Source: Planotetraspora thailandica
Lineage (GTDB): Bacteria > Actinomycetota > Actinomycetes > Streptosporangiales > Streptosporangiaceae
Direction of reading: 5' to 3'
DNA length: 64,000 nucleotides
Assembly (NCBI RefSeq): GCF_016863335.1
Contig: NZ_BOOR01000060.1
Span: 23,432-87,431 of the forward strand
The translations under genes and the position numbers were made by a program. This document shows, piece after piece, positions 1-7,009 of the stretch. The notes beneath the pieces are model-generated. The model did no database searches and had not been told where the DNA came from. It saw only the letters and a list, made by a program, of their open reading frames with translations. Positions within the stretch are counted from its first letter, which is position 1. Each line of letters starts with the position of its first letter.

Positions 1-317
1 TCTGCGGGCGGCCGGATCTCCTCCTCCGGCTCGGGAGCCGAATCCTCTTTTCCTACTCTGTTTAGCTGAAATCCCGCGTATTTGACGAAGGCATTGTTGA
101 CCTTCCGTTGCCAGGCCATAACGGAAGAGACTACTTCTTTTTCCTAAGAATTCATGTGGAGTCCACCGGGAGAACTCTCAGGAAGTTCACATGTACGGCG
201 GAAACCCTATATTCCTATCTTTTAACTGCAATTAATCACTCGTCATCGGGAGACGGGCTCGCCAAAGTGTCGAATATTCTCGGATCTTGCGGCCCCTCTT
301 CGACCTGAAGGACCTTT
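1..317. other. intergenic stretch at left edge, no supported gene
   Basis: This stretch is noticeably richer in A and T than the coding DNA around it. I find no frame with actinobacterial third-position GC bias and a ribosome site. It probably holds the promoter of the methyltransferase gene that starts at 318: a TTGACC hexamer lies near position 98, but no convincing -10 box sits at the right distance. A gene truncated at the left edge cannot be excluded. Confidence 0.4.
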
Positions 318-1265
318 ATGCCCACGTCGACGGCACTCGTCCGAACCGCTCGCCCTGACCGTTACATCAAGCAGCTCATATCGCACCTGGGCCACAAAGC
401 CACGGCGCAGCTCACCGGCGACGGCCGGGGCACCATCACGTTCGATGCGGGGACCTGCGTGCTGGCGCCGTCGGTCGGCCACCTTGAGCTGATCGTCGCG
501 GCCGGGGACGCCACGGCCGTCGCAGCGGTTCAGGATGTCGTCACCCGTCACCTCCTGCGTTTCGCCACGCAGGAGACGCTCGACGTCGCCTGGACGGCGC
601 CTGCCGACGCGGCCACCATGCAGATCCTCGACCCCGTCGTGGGCGACTATCTGCTCACGCACTGCACGCCCGCCGACGACGTGCTCCATGACCTGGTCGC
701 CGAGACGCGGGAGACCACCGGCGAAGTCTCGGGCATGCAGATCTCCCACGACGAGGGAGCCTTCCTGACCATGCTGGTCCGCCTCGTGGGGGCGCGGAGC
801 GCCGTCGAGGTGGGGGTGTTCACCGGCTACTCCTCGATCTGCATAGCCCGGGGTCTGGCCGACGGCGGCCGGCTTCTCGCCTGCGATGTGAGCGACGAAT
901 GGACCTCTGTCGCCAGGCGTTACTGGGAGCGTGCGGGCGTGGCCGACCGCATCGACCTGAAGATCGGCCCGGCGATCGAGACGTTGCGGGCGCTTCCCGC
1001 CGAGCCGTACATCGACTTCGCCTTCATCGATGCGGACAAGGTGGGATATCCGGACTACTACGAGGAGATCGTCCAGCGCTTGCTGCCGGGTGGTCTCGTC
1101 GTCCTGGACAATGTGTTCATGGGTGGCCGCGTCGCCGACCCGGCGTACCAGGAAGAGCGCCATCAGGTGATGCGCGGCCTGAACGATCTGCTCGTCTCCG
1201 ACGATCGGGTCGACGTGGTGATGCTGCCGGTGCGCGACGGCGTCACGCTCGCCCGCAGGCGATGA
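318..1265 (+). CDS. DUF2218 / class I O-methyltransferase fusion protein
   Basis: The 315-residue product has two parts. Residues about 8-96 match the DUF2218 family as I know it (DRYIKQLISHLGHK, then a GTCVL strand and a closing RHLLRF helix); this family usually occurs alone at about 90-100 residues and its function is unknown. Residues about 115-315 are a SAM-dependent O-methyltransferase of the caffeoyl-CoA/catechol type: SAM-binding VEVGVFTGYSS at 163-173, FIDADK at 236-241 and a metal-binding DNV at 264-266. The substrate cannot be read from sequence. The start is supported by a GAAGGAC ribosome site six bases upstream. It stands alone, convergent with the protease gene that follows. 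Confidence 0.85.
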   Translation: MPTSTALVRTARPDRYIKQLISHLGHKATAQLTGDGRGTITFDAGTCVLAPSVGHLELIVAAGDATAVAAVQDVVTRHLLRFATQETLDVAWTAPADAATMQILDPVVGDYLLTHCTPADDVLHDLVAETRETTGEVSGMQISHDEGAFLTMLVRLVGARSAVEVGVFTGYSSICIARGLADGGRLLACDVSDEWTSVARRYWERAGVADRIDLKIGPAIETLRALPAEPYIDFAFIDADKVGYPDYYEEIVQRLLPGGLVVLDNVFMGGRVADPAYQEERHQVMRGLNDLLVSDDRVDVVMLPVRDGVTLARRR

Positions 1266-1337
1266 TCCTGCCTGGGCGTTTCGCGCCGCGACCGCATGAC
1301 CCGTCATGTGGTCGCGGCGGCCCGGCCATGCGTGCGG

Positions 1338-2660
1338 TCAGAAGCTCGACGTGAGCACGGCCCGGGCGACCCGGGCGCGAATCGGCGCCATTTCGGTCTC
1401 GAGGGCGGTGATCTCCGGCTCGGCGAGGATGATCGCGCCGTCCACCGGCGGGCGCTCGGCGGCCAGACGCACCCGGAGGTGGGTGGGCGGATGGCTCTCG
1501 TCCACTGCCGTCATGTGGAGGGCCGACGCCCGGAAGCGCCGGAGGCGCTCGGTCTCGGGGATCGAGGCGACGAACTCCCGGAGCTTTTCCCACAGGTCCT
1601 GGCGCTCCGCGTCGCGTGATCCGGCTCGCACGGGTCCGCCCTTCTGCGGGGCGAGCGCCATTCGCTGCAGGGCGAGCTCCACGCTGGGTCCGAGGACGAG
1701 GGTTGCGAGGGCCGACCGGGACGCCGCCGACGAGCCGACCCGCGCTGCCAGGTCGTCCGCGAGGTATTCGGCCCGCTGGCCGGCCCGCAGGGTGAAGCGC
1801 CGGAGCAGGCTGAGGACCAGCCCGGTCACCTTGTAGGGGACGAACAGCATCACACTGACCACCCAGTCGGCGATCACGCTGGTCAGGTCCGAATGGAAGG
1901 ACGTCCTGCCGGGATAGGTGATGTGCAGCAGCCGGACGAGCGCGTTCTCCGCCGAATGGAGCCATATGCCACGGCGGGTGTCACCGTTGCGAGCATGCCC
2001 GAATTCGTGACCCAATATTGAGACGCGTTCCTGTGGCTCGAGCAACTCCCACAGGGGCAGTCCGATGGTGAGAATGCTGCGACGGCTCAGCGACGTCCTC
2101 CCGTACGAGGCGTTGAACTCGGGTGTGACCCGGATCAGGTCGATCGGCGGCGCTCCTATCTCTGTGGCCACCCGGTCGGCGAGGTCGTACAGGCGGGGCG
2201 CCTCGTCACGGCTCAACGACCATTTGTCTCGCTTGAAACGGCCGAAACGCGGGCGGACGACGAAAGTGACGGCTAGCCCCACCAGTCCGAGGAATTTGAC
2301 CCAGGGGTTTTCTGCGACCAGCAGCCATACCGAGCCGGCCGCAAGGAGCAGGGTGGCCAGGTGCACAGCTCCGGCGATGGTGATCGCGGCGAGATGCTCC
2401 TTGTCGTGCCGTGGGCGCGCGTCCGTCGAGTCGGACACCTCCGCGTACAGGCGTTCGACGACCGCGCGGTCGGAGGTCCGCCGGGCCTCGTGCCGCCGGG
2501 CTGAGCGCCCGTGACGTTCCTCGGCAGGTTCGAGGTCGACGTTCCAGTTGCACGCCGGGCACCACGAGGTGAACCTCGGGTCCTCTTGGACGGGGGAGGA
2601 GCAGGAGGGGCACAGGTTGCCGGCGGGCGCGGTGGGGGGCGACGTCATGGCGATGATCAT
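1338..2660 (-). CDS. M48 family membrane metalloprotease with N-terminal zinc ribbon
   Basis: The 440-residue product carries the M48 zinc protease motif HEFGH at 218-222, which gives two zinc ligands and the catalytic glutamate. Two hydrophobic segments at about 92-112 and 121-135 should hold it in the membrane, as in HtpX-like proteases. Residues 17-37 form a CxxC-x13-CxxC zinc ribbon, likely a cytoplasmic interaction module. It lies 45 bases downstream of the TetR gene on the same strand and is probably co-transcribed with it. A second ATG four codons in is an equally possible start; neither has a strong ribosome site. Substrates are unknown; housekeeping membrane-protein quality control is the usual role of the family. 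Confidence 0.8.
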   Translation of the reverse strand: MIIAMTSPPTAPAGNLCPSCSSPVQEDPRFTSWCPACNWNVDLEPAEERHGRSARRHEARRTSDRAVVERLYAEVSDSTDARPRHDKEHLAAITIAGAVHLATLLLAAGSVWLLVAENPWVKFLGLVGLAVTFVVRPRFGRFKRDKWSLSRDEAPRLYDLADRVATEIGAPPIDLIRVTPEFNASYGRTSLSRRSILTIGLPLWELLEPQERVSILGHEFGHARNGDTRRGIWLHSAENALVRLLHITYPGRTSFHSDLTSVIADWVVSVMLFVPYKVTGLVLSLLRRFTLRAGQRAEYLADDLAARVGSSAASRSALATLVLGPSVELALQRMALAPQKGGPVRAGSRDAERQDLWEKLREFVASIPETERLRRFRASALHMTAVDESHPPTHLRVRLAAERPPVDGAIILAEPEITALETEMAPIRARVARAVLTSSF

Positions 2661-2705
2661 GCCGCGGGCGCGGCTTGTGCCGCTGAACCCGGTACGAACG
2701 GTGCG

Positions 2706-3332
2706 CTACAGCGTGACGCCGACGAGCTTGGTGAGGAACCGGTCGATCTGGTCCTCCAGCGGCGGCCACGGGAGGTCGGGCTGGTTGACGCGCATCGACA
2801 CGCTGCCGTGGACGGCCGCCCGCAGGTCGAGTGACACCGTCGCGGCGTCGTCGGCGGGGGCGAGTCCGGCGTCCATGCATCGCCGGACCGCGGCGGTGGT
2901 GCGCTCGCCCAACTCCTGCTTGAACGACATGGCCGCGCGCTGGTTGAGCGTGCTCTCGTGGAGCACCTTGTAGAGGCCCGGGTGCCGCTGGACCCATGTA
3001 CCCAGCACCAAGACGCGGGCGCGCAGTGCGGTCACCGGGTCGGCGGAGCCGGCCTCCGCCTGGTCGACGGCCTGAACGAGGTCGCGGTGAAAGCGCTCCA
3101 GGGCGGCGAGCACCAGCGCGTCCCTGTCGGCGAAATGGATGTAGACCGAGGTCGCGGCGATGCCGACCTCGCGCGCCACGGCCCGCAGAGACAGGGCCTG
3201 GTCGTCGGCGAGCTCGTCGAGCATTCGAATGGCGGCGGAGACGATGTCGTCGCGCAGCCGTTCGCCCTGGCCGCGCGGGTTGCGGCCCCGGCCGCTCCGC
3301 TGTGTGCCGTTTCCGGCGGATGTCGCCTCCAT
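2706..3332 (-). CDS. TetR/AcrR family transcriptional regulator
   Basis: This 208-residue regulator has a typical TetR N-terminal helix-turn-helix at about 28-75 (LSLRAVAREVGIAATSVYIHF) after a basic, Gly/Arg-rich lead, and a helical ligand-binding C-terminal half. It is divergent from the carboxymuconolactone decarboxylase gene with only 74 bases between the two starts, so it most likely controls that gene and itself. On its own strand a TACAAT -10 box (3341-3346) ends eight bases before the ATG and no ribosome site is visible, so the message may be leaderless. The M48 gene follows on the same strand. The ligand is unknown. Confidence 0.88.
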   Translation of the reverse strand: MEATSAGNGTQRSGRGRNPRGQGERLRDDIVSAAIRMLDELADDQALSLRAVAREVGIAATSVYIHFADRDALVLAALERFHRDLVQAVDQAEAGSADPVTALRARVLVLGTWVQRHPGLYKVLHESTLNQRAAMSFKQELGERTTAAVRRCMDAGLAPADDAATVSLDLRAAVHGSVSMRVNQPDLPWPPLEDQIDRFLTKLVGVTL

Positions 3333-3357
3333 GTTTCGCCATTGTAGGGGGACGATC

Positions 3358-3382
3358 GTTGCGCTACGGTTGTAGCGCTACA
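3358..3382. promoter_or_regulatory. candidate TetR operator between divergent genes
   Basis: A perfect 12-base palindrome, TGTAGCGCTACA at 3371-3382, is preceded by a related half-site GTTGCGCTAC at 3358-3367. It lies upstream of the decarboxylase ribosome site and just upstream of the TACAAT -10 box of the TetR gene, where a repressor could block both promoters. Assignment to this TetR protein is inferred from position. Confidence 0.5.
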
Positions 3383-3406
3383 GCTGTTCACCTAGAAGGG
3401 GAGCCC

Positions 3407-4087
3407 ATGGATCAGGTCAAGGAGTTGGACCCCGTGTTCGCGGAGATGACCGCCGCCACCTACCACAAGGCGTGGGAGGAGACCCCGGAGCTGACGACGC
3501 GGGAGAAGGTCTTGCTGTCGGTCGTGGCCGACGTCTGCCAGCAGACCCTCGGCCTGCCGTTCGAGCTGCACGTGACGATGGGCAGGGAACACGGCGTCTC
3601 CGCCGACGACCTGCGAGAGCTGCTGCGCTTCATCGCCTACGACAGCGGCTACCCTGCGGCGATCGAGGCGTTGACCCGCGTGACCGCCATCGAGAGGGAA
3701 CACGGCCTGGCCGGTCCCACCGGGCAGGGCCATGAGGTGAACGCCGAGGGTTCGGGGAGCCCCATCCCCGCATCCGCGAGGCAGGCCGTACGCAACCTGG
3801 ACGCACGCTTCGCCGACTACATGGACCTGCAGTCACGCATGCGCGCGGGCATGCGGCGGTTGAGCGTACGTGAGCGCGCGTTCGCCACCGTGACCGTCGA
3901 CGTGCTGTACCAGACGCTGGAGGAGAGCTTCCGGCTGCACGTGACCCGGGCGCTCGGCGCAGGGGCCACGCCCGACGACGTCCGTGCCGTGGTGCGGTTC
4001 TCCGCGCAGTTCGGCATGACGAAGGCGTGGCGCGGGCTCCGCGTGCTCGACGCGCTGTTCACCGAGACCGGATCGGTCTTCGGCTGA
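3407..4087 (+). CDS. carboxymuconolactone decarboxylase family protein, two-domain
   Basis: This 226-residue protein consists of two carboxymuconolactone decarboxylase-like repeats, about residues 10-95 and 130-215; each carries the family's REKVLLSVV or RERAFATVT helix followed by a helix ending in ELHV or RLHV. The CxxC pair of AhpD peroxidases is absent, so a decarboxylase-like or purely binding role fits better than peroxide reduction. The ATG at 3407 has an AAGGGGAG ribosome site; longer upstream readings would run through the opposing TetR gene. The divergent TetR gene is the likely regulator. Its true substrate is not evident. Confidence 0.8.
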   Translation: MDQVKELDPVFAEMTAATYHKAWEETPELTTREKVLLSVVADVCQQTLGLPFELHVTMGREHGVSADDLRELLRFIAYDSGYPAAIEALTRVTAIEREHGLAGPTGQGHEVNAEGSGSPIPASARQAVRNLDARFADYMDLQSRMRAGMRRLSVRERAFATVTVDVLYQTLEESFRLHVTRALGAGATPDDVRAVVRFSAQFGMTKAWRGLRVLDALFTETGSVFG

Positions 4088-4106
4088 CCCGCCTGCGCGG
4101 GAACGG

Positions 4107-4138
4107 CGGCCCGCCGTGCTCCTTCGTACGGCGGGCCG
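4107..4138. terminator. hairpin terminator between convergent genes
   Basis: A perfect 11-bp stem (CGGCCCGCCGT pairing with ACGGCGGGCCG) with a 10-base loop sits between the decarboxylase gene and the convergent hydrolase gene. There is no strong T tract, which is common in high-GC actinomycetes. Confidence 0.6.
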
Positions 4139-4159
4139 ACGGTCACGGCGATCACGGAG

Positions 4160-5044
4160 TCACGGCCGTGTTTCCGCGACGAACCGGGCGATGACGTCCG
4201 TGAACTCCGCGGGCTGCTCCAGATGGCCCATGTGGCCGCTGCCCTCCAGCACGGTCAGGCGGGAGCCCGGTATGCCGTCGTGCAGCATGTGGGCCCAGCG
4301 GGTGCCGCAGATGAAGTCGTGCGCCCCGGTGACGACCAGCGCAGGGGGAGCGAGCGAACCGAGGGCGTCCCGCACGTCGAACGGCGCCGGCTCCTCCCCG
4401 CGCATCGGGTCGATCCAGGCGCGTACGGCGCCGCGCATCGCAGCGAACTCGCTCTCGCGGGCCCAGTAGTCGGCGAAGTAGAGCGGGAGGATCCGGCGCA
4501 GGGCGCCGGTGTAGGCGTCGTCGTCGGCAGCGGCCAGAGCCTCCTGGAACGCCCCCGGCATCTCTGCCGCCTCGGGCCAGTCGGGGTGGAGTTCGGGGAA
4601 GCGGCCCACACTGGCCATCGCCGCGGCCCAGAACTCCTCACCGGTGACCGGCGAGGTCGCGAAGAGGATGAGGCCGGAGAGCCGATCCCCGTGCTCAAGG
4701 GCGTAGCGCTGGGCGACGAACCCGCCGTGCGAATGGCCGAGCAGGAACACCTCCGGTAGGCCGAGGTGCTCGACGACGGCGTGGAGGAATCGCACGTAGG
4801 TGTCCAGGCGGTAGTTGCGAGGATCGGCCAGGCGGCCCGAGGCCCCGGTGCCGACCGGTTCGAGATACACCATGGTCAGGTGCCGCTCGAGTGCGGGCAT
4901 GCGGAGGTACTCCCAGCCGATGCCGGGGCCGCCGGAGTGGGCCACGCACACCGGCCCTGCGCCGTGGACGTGGAAGACCTGCCGCACGCCGTCGACGTCG
5001 ATCTCGTGCGTGCCCGGTGAAAGCGTGGGCGTGGCGATGTTCAT
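4160..5044 (-). CDS. alpha/beta hydrolase, proline iminopeptidase-like
   Basis: The 294-residue protein has the S33-type alpha/beta hydrolase layout: an oxyanion-hole HSGGPG at 36-41, the nucleophile elbow GHSHGG at 103-108 with Ser105, and a late histidine in GSGHMGH near 270. HGGPG-type signatures are typical of prolyl aminopeptidases and related amidases or esterases, so the exact substrate is open. The ATG has a GGGGAGA ribosome site. The gene follows the ECF sigma gene on the same strand with about 105 bases between them and is convergent with the decarboxylase gene. Confidence 0.8.
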   Translation of the reverse strand: MNIATPTLSPGTHEIDVDGVRQVFHVHGAGPVCVAHSGGPGIGWEYLRMPALERHLTMVYLEPVGTGASGRLADPRNYRLDTYVRFLHAVVEHLGLPEVFLLGHSHGGFVAQRYALEHGDRLSGLILFATSPVTGEEFWAAAMASVGRFPELHPDWPEAAEMPGAFQEALAAADDDAYTGALRRILPLYFADYWARESEFAAMRGAVRAWIDPMRGEEPAPFDVRDALGSLAPPALVVTGAHDFICGTRWAHMLHDGIPGSRLTVLEGSGHMGHLEQPAEFTDVIARFVAETRP

Positions 5045-5149
5045 TCGGATCTCCCCGAAACCGCCGCTCCTCAGGGAGCGGGCCTGATCTGTCGCCGACC
5101 AGATGCGGGGGCCCGGGGAGAAGTTCGCTCGCCGGTCGTGTTTTTTACC

Positions 5150-6091
5150 TCAGAGCGCGGGGCGCGGATGGAACAGCCGCAACCGCCGGACCCGTCCCTC
5201 ACGCAAACCGTGCAGCCAGACCACGCCGGGCGGGCAGTGATCGGGATTGTCGGGCGGGCTGATCAACTCGGCCTCCCAGATCGTCAGATCCCGGCCGGCG
5301 ACCACGTTGGAGATGCGCTGTCGGACACCGTTGGACAGGTCGAAATCCATCGCCCAGACCGCGAAGTCGCGCCCGGAGCCGCCTCCTGGGCCGGGCCGCT
5401 CACCGTTGGGGCCGACGAACTCGGCCTCGGGCCACCACTGCTCCTTCACCACGTCGGCGAAGGCGCCCCGCTGGGCGGCGGCCATCATCTCCTCGGCCTC
5501 CTGCCGGCGGGCCCTGGTGAACGACGCCGAGTCGTCGTGCGCCAGGTCGGCGGTGGCCCTCAGCGCGTCGGCGAGCTTGGCTCTGGCCTGGTTCAACCGG
5601 CTGCGGACGGTGCCGACCGGCACGCCGCACAGCTCGGCGATCTGGTCGTAGGACGAGACGTCGCTGAAGTACCGCAACAGGGCCACCAGGCGGATCGGTT
5701 CCGACAACTCTCCGAGCGCGTGCCACACCCAGTCGCGCATCGAGCCGCCGTCGAGCAACTCCTCCTGCGTCGGTTCGGCCGACGGCAGGCCCAGGGCTTC
5801 CATGTCCCCGTACGGCAGTGCGCGCGACTCCCTGAGCCGCATCCTGCACACGTTGCGGACGACGGTCCGCAGCCACGGCCCGGCGGCGGCCGGGTCGCGC
5901 AGGTCACCGATGCGCCGCACCGCCACCAGCATGGCGTCCTGGACGGCGTCTTCGGCGTCCGGCCCATATCCGAGCAGGCTCAGCGCCACCGCCTGCATGC
6001 CGGCCATGTGGCGCGACAGCAGCACCCCGAGGCCCGCCGCGTCTCCCGACTGCGCGGCGAGCACCAACTCGACATCCGACTCCGTCAGCAC
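5150..6091 (-). CDS. ECF-type RNA polymerase sigma factor with C-terminal SnoaL-like domain
   Basis: The 313-residue protein has sigma region 2 at about 10-80 (including DAEDAVQDAMLVAVRR and the WLRTVVRN helix) and region 4 at about 125-180 with the recognition helix GVPVGTVRSRLNQARAKL. Residues about 200-313 form an extension resembling the SnoaL/NTF2 fold found on several ECF groups that lack a separate anti-sigma factor; there it tunes polymerase binding. The start chosen is GTG with GGAAGGGAG just upstream; a GTG twelve codons earlier lacks such a site. No anti-sigma gene is adjacent. The decarboxylase and hydrolase nearby recall ECF41 neighbourhoods, but the ECF41 tail motif DGGGK is not present. 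Confidence 0.85.
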   Translation of the reverse strand: MLTESDVELVLAAQSGDAAGLGVLLSRHMAGMQAVALSLLGYGPDAEDAVQDAMLVAVRRIGDLRDPAAAGPWLRTVVRNVCRMRLRESRALPYGDMEALGLPSAEPTQEELLDGGSMRDWVWHALGELSEPIRLVALLRYFSDVSSYDQIAELCGVPVGTVRSRLNQARAKLADALRATADLAHDDSASFTRARRQEAEEMMAAAQRGAFADVVKEQWWPEAEFVGPNGERPGPGGGSGRDFAVWAMDFDLSNGVRQRISNVVAGRDLTIWEAELISPPDNPDHCPPGVVWLHGLREGRVRRLRLFHPRPAL

Positions 6092-6180
6092 ACCGATCTC
6101 CCTTCCGGCGCGCGCGGCGCCCCCCACTGGATGCGGCGGCCCTCCGGAAAGTTCGACAACTCGGCCGAGATATTTCAGCC

Positions 6181-6213
6181 AAAAATAGGACGAAGGGGCA
6201 TATATCGCCCTTC
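6181..6213 (-). terminator. putative intrinsic terminator after the response regulator gene
   Basis: Read on the minus strand, a 6-bp GAAGGG/CCCTTC stem with an AT-rich loop is followed closely by a run of five T. It separates the two-component genes from the ECF sigma gene downstream. Confidence 0.45.
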
Positions 6214-6238
6214 TTGGTACGGCGAGGCTACCTTGACG

Positions 6239-7009
6239 TCAGTCGCCCAGACCAGCCTGCCGTGCCCGCACCACGGCCTGGGCGCGATCGGCCACCTGCA
6301 GCTTCGCGAAAATCGAGGTCAGGTGGTTCTTGACGGTCTTCTGGCTGAGGAAGAGCCCGCGGGCGATCTCGGCGTTCGACTTGCCCGAGGCGAGCAGATC
6401 GAGGATCTCCCGCTCCCGCTGGGTCAGCTCGGGAAAGGGCCCGCTCGCCGGGCCGGTGGTGAGGAAACGCCGGATGCGCCGGGCCACCGCCGGGCCGTAC
6501 ACGGCCTCTCCTTTGGCGACGGCCCGTACCGCGGCCAGGAAGTCGGCGCCGTCGGTGCCCTTGAGCACGTAGCCGCGCGCGCCGGCGCGCAACGCGGCGA
6601 AGACGGAGGCGTCGTCCTCGCTCATGGTCAGCACGAGCACGCCGAGGTCGGGGCGGCGGTCGATCAGCCGCCGGGTCGCCTCGATGCCCGTCATGCCGGG
6701 CATCACCAGGTCCATCACGACGACGTCCGGGTTCAGCGCCAGGTCGAGTGCGACCGCCTCCTCGCCGTAGCCCGCCTCACCGACCACCTCGGCCCCGCCG
6801 ACCTGTTCGAGCAGGGCACGCAACCCGTGCCGGAGCAGCGGATGGTCGTCCACGAGCAGCACACGGATCGGGCCGCCCGCAGGCTCGGCATCCGCTGGAG
6901 AGGAAGCGCCGGGGTCCGGCGACGCGGCGGAGCGATCCGGGCCGCCCGAGCTCATAGAGGAAGCGCCGGGGTCCGGAGAGGAAGCGCCGGGGGAAGCGCC
7001 GGAGCTCAT
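6239..7009 (-). CDS. NarL/LuxR family response regulator with repeat-expanded N terminus
   Basis: The 256-residue protein has a receiver domain at about 47-165 with acidic pocket DD (54-55), phospho-acceptor Asp100 in VVVMDLVMPG and the conserved lysine in VLKG, then a LuxR-type DNA-binding domain at about 193-252 (LTQREREILDLLASGKSNAEIA). The first 45 residues are low complexity, built from copies of PDPGASS and MSSG, and are not part of the normal family. The ATG overlaps the kinase stop codon as ATGA, which supports the long start by translational coupling. The partner is the kinase gene upstream. Targets are unknown. Confidence 0.9.
   Translation of the reverse strand: MSSGASPGASSPDPGASSMSSGGPDRSAASPDPGASSPADAEPAGGPIRVLLVDDHPLLRHGLRALLEQVGGAEVVGEAGYGEEAVALDLALNPDVVVMDLVMPGMTGIEATRRLIDRRPDLGVLVLTMSEDDASVFAALRAGARGYVLKGTDGADFLAAVRAVAKGEAVYGPAVARRIRRFLTTGPASGPFPELTQREREILDLLASGKSNAEIARGLFLSQKTVKNHLTSIFAKLQVADRAQAVVRARQAGLGD
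6899..7002. repeat. short direct repeats inside the response-regulator gene
   Basis: The unit GAAGCGCCGGGGTCCGG occurs in full at about 6903 and 6960 and in shortened form (GAAGCGCCGG) at about 6981 and 6993. The repeats encode the Ser/Pro/Gly-rich N-terminal tail of the response regulator. Confidence 0.7.

Noticed and set aside
108..308. A 66-codon frame at the left edge
   Set aside because: No ribosome site and no GC bias in third positions.
5150..6091. Assignment of the ECF sigma factor to ECF41
   Set aside because: The tail lacks the DGGGK motif; only the neighbourhood is similar.
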